Source of the DNA: Maribellus comscasis
GTDB lineage: Bacteria; Bacteroidota; Bacteroidia; Bacteroidales; Prolixibacteraceae
DNA length: 64,000 nt
Reading direction: 5' to 3'
Assembly: GCF_009762775.1 (NCBI RefSeq)
Contig: NZ_CP046401.1
Coordinates: 6,770,001-6,834,000 of the forward strand
Each line of letters begins with the position of its first letter. Position 1 is the first letter of the stretch. Both the position numbers and the translations under genes were made by a program. Shown one piece after another: positions 34,454 to 42,790 of this stretch. The notes beneath the pieces were generated by a model that was given only the letters and a program-made list of their open reading frames with translations, searched no databases and was not told where the DNA came from.

Positions 34454-35930
34454 CCCCGAAAAAGGCCTGAATCGCCAAAAATCGGGGTAATTTTCAAAAT
34501 CCTTAATTGTGAAAGTACAAAGAATTTATGAAACGCCCCTTGAAATTAATTTTAATTCACCACGTCAGGAATTTTCTCTTTACTGGAAATCATTTTTAAC
34601 ATCTGAAATTGGTAAACTCTATGTCTCCTTACCCTGGGATGATTTAGTCCGGCATTTTAAAATCAAAGAAAATAAGAAAGGACCTTCCCGTTTTTTTAGT
34701 CCCGGGGGAATGATTGCATTGATGTTCCTTAAGTCTTATGTGGGGTGTTCAGACCGAAAACTAATTGAGCACTTAAACGGCAATATCCACTTTCAGCTTT
34801 TTTGTGACATCTGGCTACAAGGTGAAAGGCTTACCAATTATAAAATTGTCAGCCAGATACGTACTTTTTTGTCATCAAGGTTAGCTATTAGTGAAGCTCA
34901 AAAAATATTGGCAAAACATTGGAAACCCTTTATTGAACATCCCAACATTATGCTTACCGATGCAACATGTTACGAAACTTCGATGCGTTACCCAACCAAT
35001 ATAAAACTACTGTGGGAAAGTGTAGACTGGTGTTACGGTCAATTGAAATTAAGCTGTAAGTATTTAAAGATACGAACACCCCGAACCAAATATCTCAAGC
35101 AAAAAGAAAGGTATAGTCACTACAGCCGAAAGCGCAGGAAATCGAAAAAGCAGCGTAGAATACTTACCCGGAGCCTGCTGCACTTACTGGGGAAATTATT
35201 GTTTTTACTGGAAGAAACCCAGCAGAACTATCTTTATGAATTTACCATGCCAGCCAGATATTATCGCCAAATCAAAATAATTACCACGGTATTATCTCAA
35301 CAACAAGAAATTTTTGATACAGGTAAAAGTGTACCCGACCGTATAGTCAGCCTTTCAAAAGCTTATATCCGGCCAATTGTACGAGGAAAAGAAGTTAAAC
35401 CTGTTGAATTTGGAGCCAAGGTAAATATGATACAATTTGGAGGGATTAATTTTATCGAGCACATAAGCTTCAGCGCTTTTCATGAGGGGATAAGGCTTAA
35501 GCAATCTGTGCGTTACGGTCGCCAGCTGGTAGGTAAACCAACACACCTTTCGGGCGATGATATTTATGCCACCAATGCCAACCGCACCTGGTGCAGGAAA
35601 GAGAATATCATCCATGGGTTTAAACGAAAAGGAAGGGCAGGAAAACATGAACAGCACCGGAAAATACTTCATTCTGTACTTCGTAAAGAAAGAGCCACGC
35701 GAATGGAAGGAAGCTTTGGAACAGAAAAAGAACACTACGGCTTAAAGAAAATAAGGGCCATGACCCGGAAAAATGAAGAACTCTGGATTTTCTTTGGTGT
35801 ACATACAGCAAATGCAGTTAGGATAGCCCGAAAAATGGCGCTCCAAAAACAAGCTGCCTAAAATCAAATCAATTTATTCAAAATCTTTAGGCAAATGGGA
35901 AAACTATGCCCAATTCCGGCCTTTTTTCGT
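34454..35930 (+). mobile_element. IS1182-like insertion sequence
   Basis: One transposase gene with related ends. CGAAAAAGGCCTGAATCG (about 34,457-34,474) matches the complement of the right-hand sequence at 35,911-35,929 with one indel and two mismatches. A second candidate pair is CAAAAATCGGGGTAA on the left (about 34,476) and TTACCCGATTTTG on the right (about 36,000-36,012), which would push the right end to about 36,012. No target duplication was certain. The element sits between the trxB terminator and the oxoamine synthase terminator, so no gene is disrupted. Confidence 0.6.
34509..35861 (+). CDS. IS1182-like DDE transposase, intact
   Basis: A 450-aa transposase with a GTG start. The N-terminal about 150 residues form the DUF772-like DNA-binding region (S-P-G-G-M-I-A-L-M-F-L-K-S-Y-V-G-C-S-D-R-K-L). 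A basic linker of about 40 residues follows (K-R-R-K-S-K-K-Q-R-R). The DDE-type catalytic domain contains M-L-T-D-A-T-C, F-G-A-K-V and R-M-E-G-S-F-G-T-E-K-E-H-Y, where the Glu is the likely third acidic residue. There are no frameshifts or internal stops, so the copy may be active. Assignment to IS1182 rather than another IS5-like family is by overall pattern only. Confidence 0.85.
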   Translation: MKVQRIYETPLEINFNSPRQEFSLYWKSFLTSEIGKLYVSLPWDDLVRHFKIKENKKGPSRFFSPGGMIALMFLKSYVGCSDRKLIEHLNGNIHFQLFCDIWLQGERLTNYKIVSQIRTFLSSRLAISEAQKILAKHWKPFIEHPNIMLTDATCYETSMRYPTNIKLLWESVDWCYGQLKLSCKYLKIRTPRTKYLKQKERYSHYSRKRRKSKKQRRILTRSLLHLLGKLLFLLEETQQNYLYEFTMPARYYRQIKIITTVLSQQQEIFDTGKSVPDRIVSLSKAYIRPIVRGKEVKPVEFGAKVNMIQFGGINFIEHISFSAFHEGIRLKQSVRYGRQLVGKPTHLSGDDIYATNANRTWCRKENIIHGFKRKGRAGKHEQHRKILHSVLRKERATRMEGSFGTEKEHYGLKKIRAMTRKNEELWIFFGVHTANAVRIARKMALQKQAA

Positions 35931-36049
35931 CATAAAATCAATCGACACAAAAAAAAGAGATTCTTTTATCAAAATCGGGAAAAAATATCAAGGAGATTTT
36001 ACCCGATTTTGTCCGAATACCTTTACTGCTGAAGGTGCCTGCATAAAAA

Positions 36050-36076
36050 AAGGAGTCAGCAAACTCCTTCTTTTTT
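36050..36076. terminator. Bidirectional terminator after the oxoamine synthase gene
   Basis: AAGGAGT (36,050-36,056) pairs with ACTCCTT (36,063-36,069). A-rich DNA on the left and T-rich DNA on the right give a U-tract in both directions. On the - strand it lies about 25 bp after the stop of the oxoamine synthase gene. Confidence 0.8.
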
Positions 36077-36098
36077 ATCTTATCCAAATGAATTAACT

Positions 36099-37394
36099 CT
36101 ATTTGTCAACTTCTACTTTTGCAAGATTTTCACTTTTATATTCTCCTGCGATTAATTTTTTGTGTAAATCCTTGAACGCATTCAATGTGTATTCAACATC
36201 TTCTAATGTATGCATCGCAGTAGGAATTAAACGCAAAAGTATTTCACCTTTAGGAATAACCGGGTAAACTACCATTGAACAGAAAATTCCATAGTTTTCG
36301 CGTAAATCGTAAACCATGTTAGTTGCTTCAGCCTCTCCTCCCTTCATGTAAACCGGAGTAACCTGAGTATTTGTTTTTCCTAAGTCAAAACCTGCTTCTT
36401 TTAATCCTTTTTGCAGCGTATTAACAACGGTCCATAATCCTTCACGCAATTCCGGCATTGTACGAATCATATCCAAACGTTTTAATGCGCCTATAGTCAT
36501 TGCCATTGGTAAAGATTTTGCGAAGGTTTGGGAACGCATATTATAACGGAGGATATAGCAAATATCTGTTTCACAAGCGATAAAACCACCAATGCCAGCC
36601 ATTGCTTTCGCGAACGTTCCAAAATAAAGGTCAATACCGTCCTGAACGCCAAAATGTTCACCTGAGCCTGCGCCTGTCGGTCCCATAGTTCCAAAACCGT
36701 GCGCATCGTCAACAAATAAGCGGAAGTTAAATTCTTCTTTAAGCGCGACAATTTCGTCAAGTTTTCCAACTTGTCCGGTCATCCCGAAAACGCCTTCTGT
36801 AATTACCAGAATTCCACCACCGGTTTCTGCTGCTATTTTAGTTGCAAAACCCAACATTTTACGGCATTTATCGATGTTGTTATGCGAATACACAAAACTT
36901 TTTCCGCCTTTTGCTTTATGTAGAAAAACGCCATCCATAATACAGGCGTGTGATTCCGAATCGTACACAATAACATCTTTTCGGCTGGCCAGCACATCGA
37001 TTGCAGAAACCATTCCCTGGTATCCATAGTTAAGCAAAAATGCATCAGGCTTACCAACAAATTCCGCCAGTTCACGCTCCAACTGTTCATGTTTCGTTGT
37101 TTGTCCCGACATCATACGGGCTCCCATCGGATAAGCCATTCCATACTGCGCTGCAGCTTCTGCATCGGCTTTTCTAACCTCAGGATGGTTGGCAAGACCA
37201 AGGTAGTTGTTTAAACTCCAGGTTAATACCTCTTTTCCCCGGAATTTCATTCTGGCTGAAATTTCTCCTTCAAGTTTAGGAAATGCAAAGTATCCATGGA
37301 TCTGATCCATCCATTTTCCGATATCACCTTTGTTTGTCCTGAATTTTTCAAATATATCCACGATGTAAAATTTAGTGATTGTTTTAAGATGCAA
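36099..37394 (-). CDS. Alpha-oxoamine synthase family PLP enzyme (Kbl/BioF/SPT-like)
   Basis: About 420-431 aa. A GTG at 37,361 gives V/M-D-I-F-E-K-F-R, the usual start of the family; the ATG at 37,394 adds 11 residues. Fold-type I PLP motifs: S-L-N-N-Y-L-G-L-A-N-H-P, F-V-D-D-A-H-G-F-G (Asp binding PLP nitrogen), and G-T-F-A-K-A-M-A-G-I-G-G with the Schiff-base Lys. Such enzymes condense an amino acid with an acyl thioester: serine palmitoyltransferase, 2-amino-3-ketobutyrate ligase, AON synthase or, in some Bacteroidota, the cysteate acyltransferase of sulfonolipid synthesis. In Bacteroidota a lipid role (sphingo- or sulfonolipid) is plausible; the substrate is not resolved. Monocistronic, own terminator. 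Confidence 0.85.
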   Translation of the reverse strand: MHLKTITKFYIVDIFEKFRTNKGDIGKWMDQIHGYFAFPKLEGEISARMKFRGKEVLTWSLNNYLGLANHPEVRKADAEAAAQYGMAYPMGARMMSGQTTKHEQLERELAEFVGKPDAFLLNYGYQGMVSAIDVLASRKDVIVYDSESHACIMDGVFLHKAKGGKSFVYSHNNIDKCRKMLGFATKIAAETGGGILVITEGVFGMTGQVGKLDEIVALKEEFNFRLFVDDAHGFGTMGPTGAGSGEHFGVQDGIDLYFGTFAKAMAGIGGFIACETDICYILRYNMRSQTFAKSLPMAMTIGALKRLDMIRTMPELREGLWTVVNTLQKGLKEAGFDLGKTNTQVTPVYMKGGEAEATNMVYDLRENYGIFCSMVVYPVIPKGEILLRLIPTAMHTLEDVEYTLNAFKDLHKKLIAGEYKSENLAKVEVDK

Positions 37395-37597
37395 ATGTAA
37401 ACTTTTTTAAAAATTTGGCAAATGTGTTAAATTATACTAATGGATATCTAAATATGAAGTTAAGAATAGTAAATTCGTCGCCATATTAAATAAAAAAAAT
37501 GTATAAAACTCAAAATGAACCCGATACAATAAAATATTGTTAACAGAGTTAGGTTAAAAATAACCTTTCATATAGTTCGATGTATCTAAAAAAAGTA

Positions 37598-37605
37598 TAT
37601 TTTTG
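37598..37605 (+). promoter_or_regulatory. -7 promoter box upstream of bamD
   Basis: TATTTTTG fits the TAnnTTTG consensus of Bacteroidota sigma factors and lies only 5 bp before the first usable ATG (37,610). A transcript from here would have almost no leader. No convincing -33 element was found. Confidence 0.45.
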
Positions 37606-37609
37606 CGCC

Positions 37610-38434
37610 ATGATTATGAAAATGAAAAATTTAGGATTAATATTTATTCTTGTTTTAGTGCTCTTTACTACCGGATGTGGTGATTACAACAAGATTTTAA
37701 AGAGTACCGATTATGAATTCAAATACAAAAAAGCTATTGAATATTACGAAGATGGTGAGTATGTTAGAGCAGGAACATTGCTGCAGGAACTGGTTAATAT
37801 TTACCGGGGAACTTCACGTGCTGATAAAATCTATTATTATTACGCCAAAAGTATGATTGGGCAGAAAGACTACCTGATGGCAGGGCACTACTTTAAAACA
37901 CTGATAAAGGAATTTCCGACCAGTGAATATGTTGAAGAGGCCCAGTTTATGGTTGGTTATTGTGCCTATTTGCTTTCTCCAAAACCACGTTTGGATCAAT
38001 CGGTAACTGCAGAAGCTATTGACGCTATGCAGTTGTATATAAACCTTTATCCTTTTAGTGACAGGGTTGATGAAGCAAATCGTTTAATTGATGAGCTGCA
38101 AAACAAGCTGGTTTATAAATCGTATCTGAACGCAAAATTGTATTACGATTTTGAAAACTATAAGGCAGCTGTTGTTGCTTTGTCAAACAGTTTGAAAGAT
38201 TATCCGGACAGCAGGTACCGGGAAGAACTGATGTACATGTTGTTGAAATCGAAATATTTACTTGCAGTAAGGAGTGTTGCCGACAAACAGGAAGAACGTT
38301 TATCCAGCGCGTTAGACGAATATTTTACCTTTGTCGATGAATTTCCGGAAAGTGAACATAAAAAAGAGGTAGATAAATTTTATGAAACTACCGCCGAAAT
38401 GTTGAATTATAAAGAACAGTCAAATACAAATTAA
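37610..38434 (+). CDS. bamD: Outer membrane protein assembly factor BamD
   Basis: A TPR lipoprotein of about 274 aa. The lipobox L-F-T-T-G-C follows a hydrophobic signal; ATGs at 37,610, 37,616 and 37,622 are all possible, and the TTG-initiated extension at 37,580 overlaps the promoter. Five TPR-like helix pairs follow (K-K-A-I-E-Y-Y-E-D-G-E-Y, Y-Y-Y-A-K-S-M-I-G-Q-K-D-Y, and so on), as in YfiO/BamD. It is an essential subunit of the complex that inserts beta-barrel proteins into the outer membrane. It heads a conserved Bacteroidota operon with rpoZ (1-bp gap), coaBC, DUF4835 and recN. Confidence 0.92.
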   Translation: MIMKMKNLGLIFILVLVLFTTGCGDYNKILKSTDYEFKYKKAIEYYEDGEYVRAGTLLQELVNIYRGTSRADKIYYYYAKSMIGQKDYLMAGHYFKTLIKEFPTSEYVEEAQFMVGYCAYLLSPKPRLDQSVTAEAIDAMQLYINLYPFSDRVDEANRLIDELQNKLVYKSYLNAKLYYDFENYKAAVVALSNSLKDYPDSRYREELMYMLLKSKYLLAVRSVADKQEERLSSALDEYFTFVDEFPESEHKKEVDKFYETTAEMLNYKEQSNTN

Positions 38435-38435
38435 A

Positions 38436-38771
38436 ATGGATTATAAAAAAACAAAAGCAGCTCCGTCTACTATTTCCCGCGATCTTGAAGTATTAACTCA
38501 GGAAACCGGAAATATTTACGAAACGGTTATGATTCTGGCCAAGCGGGCCAACCAGATTTCATCGGAGTTGAAAGAGGAATTAAATCAAAAACTACAGGAA
38601 TTTGCTTCATACACTGATAACCTGGAAGAGATTTTTGAAAACCGGGAGCAGATTGAAATTTCCAAATTTTACGAACGTCTTCCAAAGCCAACTTTAATAG
38701 CTTTTGAAGAATTGAAAGACGGTGAAATATATCATCGTAATCCGGCCAGGGAGAGCAAAAAAGGTATTTAA
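38436..38771 (+). CDS. rpoZ: RNA polymerase omega subunit (Bacteroidota type)
   Basis: A 111-aa protein with the RpoZ/Rpb6-like core T-G-N-I-Y-E-T-V-M-I-L-A-K-R-A-N-Q-I-S near residue 25, followed by charged helices and the C-terminal P-K-P-T-L-I-A-F-E-E-L typical of the Bacteroidota form. Omega helps assemble the beta' subunit into RNA polymerase. It begins 1 bp after the bamD stop and is followed by coaBC after 12 bp, the standard order in this phylum. Confidence 0.9.
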   Translation: MDYKKTKAAPSTISRDLEVLTQETGNIYETVMILAKRANQISSELKEELNQKLQEFASYTDNLEEIFENREQIEISKFYERLPKPTLIAFEELKDGEIYHRNPARESKKGI

Positions 38772-38783
38772 ATATTCCGGCCT

Positions 38784-39989
38784 ATGAGGCTTGAAGGAAA
38801 AAAAATAATATTGGGTATTACCGGGAGTATAGCTGCTTATAAAGCAGCTATACTTTTACGTTTACTGGTGAAAGAAGGGGCCGAGGTTCAAATCGTAATT
38901 ACTTCTGCCGGAAAAGAATTTATCACTCCGGTTACGCTGTCTGCGCTTTCCGGCAAACCTGTTATAAGTGAATTTTTCGGGGCCAACGACGGAACCTGGC
39001 ACAGCCATGTCGATCTTGGACTTTGGGCCGACCTGATGATTATTGCTCCTGCCACAGCCTCAACCATCGGAAAAATGGCTCATGGAATTGCCGATAATAT
39101 GCTGGTAACAACATACATGTCGGCTAAATGCCCGGTTATGGTTGCCCCGGCAATGGATTTGGATATGTTTTCGCATCCCTCAAATCAAAAGAATCTTGCA
39201 ACATTAAAAAGTTACGGAAACAACATTATTGAGCCCGGAGAAGGATTTTTGGCAAGCGGACTTGAAGGTAAGGGGCGCATGGAAGAACCGGAAAAAATCC
39301 TTGAACTCGTTGCGGCTTTTTTCAGCAGAAAAAAAAAACTGCTGAATAAAACCTTTTTGGTTACTGCCGGGCCTACTTTCGAAAAAATAGATCCTGTACG
39401 TTTTATCGGAAATTATTCTTCAGGGAAAATGGGATATGCCATTGCTGAAGAACTTGCCGGCAGTGGAGCCAAAGTAATTTTGGTTTCAGGTCCGGTAAAC
39501 CTCGAGGTTGCAAACAGCAACATAAGTCTGGTGTCGGTTGAATCGGCTGAAGAAATGTATTTGGAATGCCAAAAATATTTCAGTGTCACTGACGGAGCGG
39601 TTATGTGTGCTGCTGTAGCCGATTTTACTCCTTTGCAACCTGAAATAACCAAGACCAAAAGAGGAAAAAATAATTGGAATCTGGAATTAAAACCAACTGC
39701 AGACATCGCATTGTCACTGGGCGAAGTCAAAAAAAAGAATCAAGTACTGGCTGGATTCGCATTGGAAACAAACAATGAATTGGAAAACGCATCACAAAAA
39801 CTTCATAAAAAAAACCTGGATTTTATCGTTTTAAATTCCTTAAATGATCCGGGGGCGGGTTTCCAAACCGATACAAATAAAATTACGATTATTGATAAAG
39901 ACAATAATCATCAGAATTTTGAGTTAAAAAGTAAAAAGGAAGTGGCAGTTGATATTGTAAACAAGATAATTGATACTTTGAAGAATTAG
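38784..39989 (+). CDS. coaBC: Bifunctional phosphopantothenoylcysteine decarboxylase/synthetase
   Basis: A 401-aa two-domain enzyme of coenzyme A synthesis. The N-terminal FMN-dependent decarboxylase (CoaC, about 1-180) shows G-I-T-G-S-I-A-A-Y-K, W-H-S-H-V-D-L-G-L-W-A-D with the catalytic His, A-P-A-T-A-S-T, and the P-A-M-D-L-D-M substrate clamp. The C-terminal synthetase (CoaB, about 185-401) shows T-A-G-P-T-F-E-K-I-D-P-V-R-F-I, N-Y-S-S-G-K-M-G and A-A-V-A-D-F-T-P. It joins cysteine to 4'-phosphopantothenate and decarboxylates the product. A perfect 13-bp inverted repeat lies within its first 25 codons (38,826-38,854). Confidence 0.96.
   Translation: MRLEGKKIILGITGSIAAYKAAILLRLLVKEGAEVQIVITSAGKEFITPVTLSALSGKPVISEFFGANDGTWHSHVDLGLWADLMIIAPATASTIGKMAHGIADNMLVTTYMSAKCPVMVAPAMDLDMFSHPSNQKNLATLKSYGNNIIEPGEGFLASGLEGKGRMEEPEKILELVAAFFSRKKKLLNKTFLVTAGPTFEKIDPVRFIGNYSSGKMGYAIAEELAGSGAKVILVSGPVNLEVANSNISLVSVESAEEMYLECQKYFSVTDGAVMCAAVADFTPLQPEITKTKRGKNNWNLELKPTADIALSLGEVKKKNQVLAGFALETNNELENASQKLHKKNLDFIVLNSLNDPGAGFQTDTNKITIIDKDNNHQNFELKSKKEVAVDIVNKIIDTLKN
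38826..38854. repeat. Perfect 13-bp inverted repeat inside the coaBC 5' coding region
   Basis: AGTATAGCTGCTT (38,826-38,838) and AAGCAGCTATACT (38,842-38,854) are exact reverse complements with a 3-nt spacer. They encode S-I-A-A-Y-K-A-A-I-L, a conserved CoaC segment, so the palindrome depends on codon choice. Confidence 0.7.
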
Positions 39990-40041
39990 TTTTGTTGCAT
40001 ATTATTTTTTATATTTTCGTATTTCAACCGACAAGATTTTT

Positions 40042-40950
40042 ATGAAAAAGTTAACGATTTTAATTTCCATATTTTTCTTCATTTTGAGTTCTGTGTCAGC
40101 ACAAGAGTTACGCTGTAACGTTACTGTGTCATCCCAAAAGATAAAAGGTGCCAACAAAAACCTTTTCCGAACGATGCAGTCAGACCTTTATGAGTTTATG
40201 AACAACCGGAAATGGACAGAACATGTGTATTCTTACGATGAAAAGATAAAATGTAATATTCTGATACGACTGGATGAACAGATTGCAGCGGATGAATTTA
40301 GAGGCTCCATTCAGGTTCAGTTAACCCGGCCGGTTTATAATTCAAGCTACGAAACAACCATCTTAAATATCAAAGACAATGATTTTCATTGCAGGTATGT
40401 AGAATATCAGCCTCTTGAATTCAATGAAACGTCAAACCGCGACAACCTCACAAATATTCTGGCATATTATGCCTATGTTATTCTGGGCTTTGATTATGAT
40501 ACCTTTTCTCCGATGGGAGGAACACAGTATTTTGAAAAAGCGCAGGCAATTGTTAATAACTCGCAAAATGCTGCTATGAAAGGCTGGAAAGCATTTGAAA
40601 GCGAAAGAAACCGGTACTGGCTGGTTGAAAATATGCTAAATAATTCATACCAGGATTATCGCAATTGTTTATACCAATATCATCGACAGGGATTGGATTT
40701 AATGTCAGAGCGGCCTGACGACGGTCGTTCAACAATTGCTAACGCACTCCGCGATATCCAGAAAGTATTCAGACGTCGGCCCAATACTTATATTGTACAG
40801 GCATTTTTTGATGCAAAAGCCGACGAGCTGGTCAATATTTTTTCCAAATCATATCCCGACGAACGAAACAGGGTAATGGCAATTTTAACAGAAGTTGACC
40901 CGGCTAACGGCAACAAATACGAGAAAATTGCTGAAAACGAGGGATTCTAG
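40042..40950 (+). CDS. DUF4835 family exported protein (PorD-like)
   Basis: A 302-aa protein with a signal peptide (cleavage near V-S-A-Q-E). Family features: Q-E-L-R-C-N-V-T-V at the mature start, L-R/F-R-T-M-Q-S-D-L-Y-E-F-M-N-N-R-K-W-T, and I-L-A-Y-Y-A-Y-V-I-L-G-F-D-Y-D-T-F-S-P-M-G-G. This matches DUF4835, which some databases name PorD of the type IX secretion system; the role is poorly defined. The position between coaBC and recN is conserved in Bacteroidota. Confidence 0.88.
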   Translation: MKKLTILISIFFFILSSVSAQELRCNVTVSSQKIKGANKNLFRTMQSDLYEFMNNRKWTEHVYSYDEKIKCNILIRLDEQIAADEFRGSIQVQLTRPVYNSSYETTILNIKDNDFHCRYVEYQPLEFNETSNRDNLTNILAYYAYVILGFDYDTFSPMGGTQYFEKAQAIVNNSQNAAMKGWKAFESERNRYWLVENMLNNSYQDYRNCLYQYHRQGLDLMSERPDDGRSTIANALRDIQKVFRRRPNTYIVQAFFDAKADELVNIFSKSYPDERNRVMAILTEVDPANGNKYEKIAENEGF

Positions 40951-41079
40951 GTTTTATCTGTACCTGCAAATCTTTTTTCAACTGCATTCGCAAAAATATT
41001 TATTAACGGTAATTTAATTACTGTTGATTGATTTTTGGTATTTTTAGGGCATATTCGGCAATGTAAAAACGATACATTT

Positions 41080-42735
41080 ATGCTCACAAAACTTACAATT
41101 TCCAATTACGCACTGATTCAGCAACTTACGGTTGAGTTTTCTTCCGGATTAAATACAATTACGGGTGAAACAGGTGCAGGAAAATCAATTATTTTGGGAG
41201 CGTTAGGGCTTATTTTAGGAAACAGGGCCGATTTATCTGTGTTGAAAAACAAGAATGAAAAATGTATTGTAGAAGGATTTTTTGAAGTCAAAAATTATGA
41301 TTTACAGTCGTTTTTTGAAAAAAATGACCTGGATTACGACAATCAAACCATTTTACGAAGAGAAATAACGCCATCAGGAAAATCGCGGGCTTTTATTAAC
41401 GACACGCCGGTAAAATTAAAAGCCATTGGCGAACTTGGCTTAAAACTGATTGATATTCATTCGCAGCACCAAAACCTTGAGCTCGTTAACCAAAAATTCC
41501 AGCTTAATTTTGTGGATGAAGTTTCCGGTTCGCTAAAAAAATTAGAAGAATATAAAACAGCTTTTAAACATTTCAACCAGCTTCAGAAAAAGTTAAAAGA
41601 GTTAAAAGAAAAAGCTGAAAATGCAAATGCCGAACTCGATTATTTTCAGTTTCAGTTTAATCAGCTTGAAGAGGCAAAACTCAGGGTGGGGGAGCAGGAA
41701 GAACTGGAAACAGAACTTGAAAAACTTACGCACGCCGAGGAGATAAAAAGCTCGTTTACAGAAGCACTTCAATTGATTGATAATGAGCAATTTTCAGCAC
41801 TCAAAAATATAAAAGAAAGTACAAAAATTCTGCAAAGGATTCAGAACTATATCTCTAGTGCACCGGAGCTGCAAAACCGCTTACAAAGTACTTTCCTGGA
41901 GTTAAAAGATATTTGGGAAGAAATAGACGCTCTGGCTGAAAAAACAGAACACGAACCAGCTAAAATTGAGGAAATTAACGACCGTTTAAATCTCATATAC
42001 AATCTTCAGCAAAAACACCATGTAGCAGGTATCGATGAACTGATGAAGTTAAAAAATGATTTTGAAAGCAAAATCATACAAGCGGTTGGCTTCGGTGATG
42101 AAATAAAAAATGCGGAAAATGAACTGGAAACTGTTTTAGGACAATTAAATAGTCTGGCAGCTGAACTTTCCACGATACGAAAAAAATCGTTTCCGGATAT
42201 CGAAAAAGCTGTTATTATGGATCTGGAGCAATTGGGTATGCCAAAAGCAAAATTGCATGTTGCACACGAGGAGATGCATGATTACACAGCTTTAGGAAAA
42301 GATTCAATTTCATTTCTTTTTAGTGCAAACAGCGACTCACAACCTTCAGAAATTTCAAAAATTGCATCCGGAGGTGAAATGTCACGTTTGATGCTGGCCA
42401 TAAAAAATCTGTTGCGAAAATCAAAAGAGCTTCCAACCATCATTTTTGACGAGATAGACTCCGGAATATCAGGTGAAGTGGCCATAAAAATGGGGAATAT
42501 TTTAAAGTCTTTTTCAGCTTCCACCCAAATTATAAATATTACGCATCTGCCACAGATCGCAGCAAAAGGAGACAGTCATTTTGTAGTGTTTAAATATGAA
42601 GAGCAAGAAAAAACATACACATCAATTCGGAAAATTGAAAATAACGAGAGGGTAGAAGAGTTGGCTAAAATGGTAAGTGGGGAAGATATTACCGATAATA
42701 CATTAAAAACAGCAAGGGAACTTTTGAAAAACTAG
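41080..42735 (+). CDS. recN: DNA repair ATPase RecN
   Basis: About 551 aa from the ATG at 41,080; the TTG at 41,035 adds 15 residues that do not fit the family start (M-L-T-K-L-T-I-S-N-Y-A-L-I). An SMC-like architecture is evident: Walker A G-E-T-G-A-G-K-S (residues 29-36), long central coiled coils (about 150-350), ABC signature A-S-G-G-E-M-S-R and Walker B T-I-I-F-D-E-I-D-S-G-I. RecN tethers broken DNA ends in double-strand break repair. Last gene of the bamD operon; a 129-bp gap precedes it. Confidence 0.95.
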   Translation: MLTKLTISNYALIQQLTVEFSSGLNTITGETGAGKSIILGALGLILGNRADLSVLKNKNEKCIVEGFFEVKNYDLQSFFEKNDLDYDNQTILRREITPSGKSRAFINDTPVKLKAIGELGLKLIDIHSQHQNLELVNQKFQLNFVDEVSGSLKKLEEYKTAFKHFNQLQKKLKELKEKAENANAELDYFQFQFNQLEEAKLRVGEQEELETELEKLTHAEEIKSSFTEALQLIDNEQFSALKNIKESTKILQRIQNYISSAPELQNRLQSTFLELKDIWEEIDALAEKTEHEPAKIEEINDRLNLIYNLQQKHHVAGIDELMKLKNDFESKIIQAVGFGDEIKNAENELETVLGQLNSLAAELSTIRKKSFPDIEKAVIMDLEQLGMPKAKLHVAHEEMHDYTALGKDSISFLFSANSDSQPSEISKIASGGEMSRLMLAIKNLLRKSKELPTIIFDEIDSGISGEVAIKMGNILKSFSASTQIINITHLPQIAAKGDSHFVVFKYEEQEKTYTSIRKIENNERVEELAKMVSGEDITDNTLKTARELLKN

Positions 42736-42790
42736 ACTATAATCCTGTTTTACAGGCATTTTAAAATAAACAACATTAAATAACCAACTA

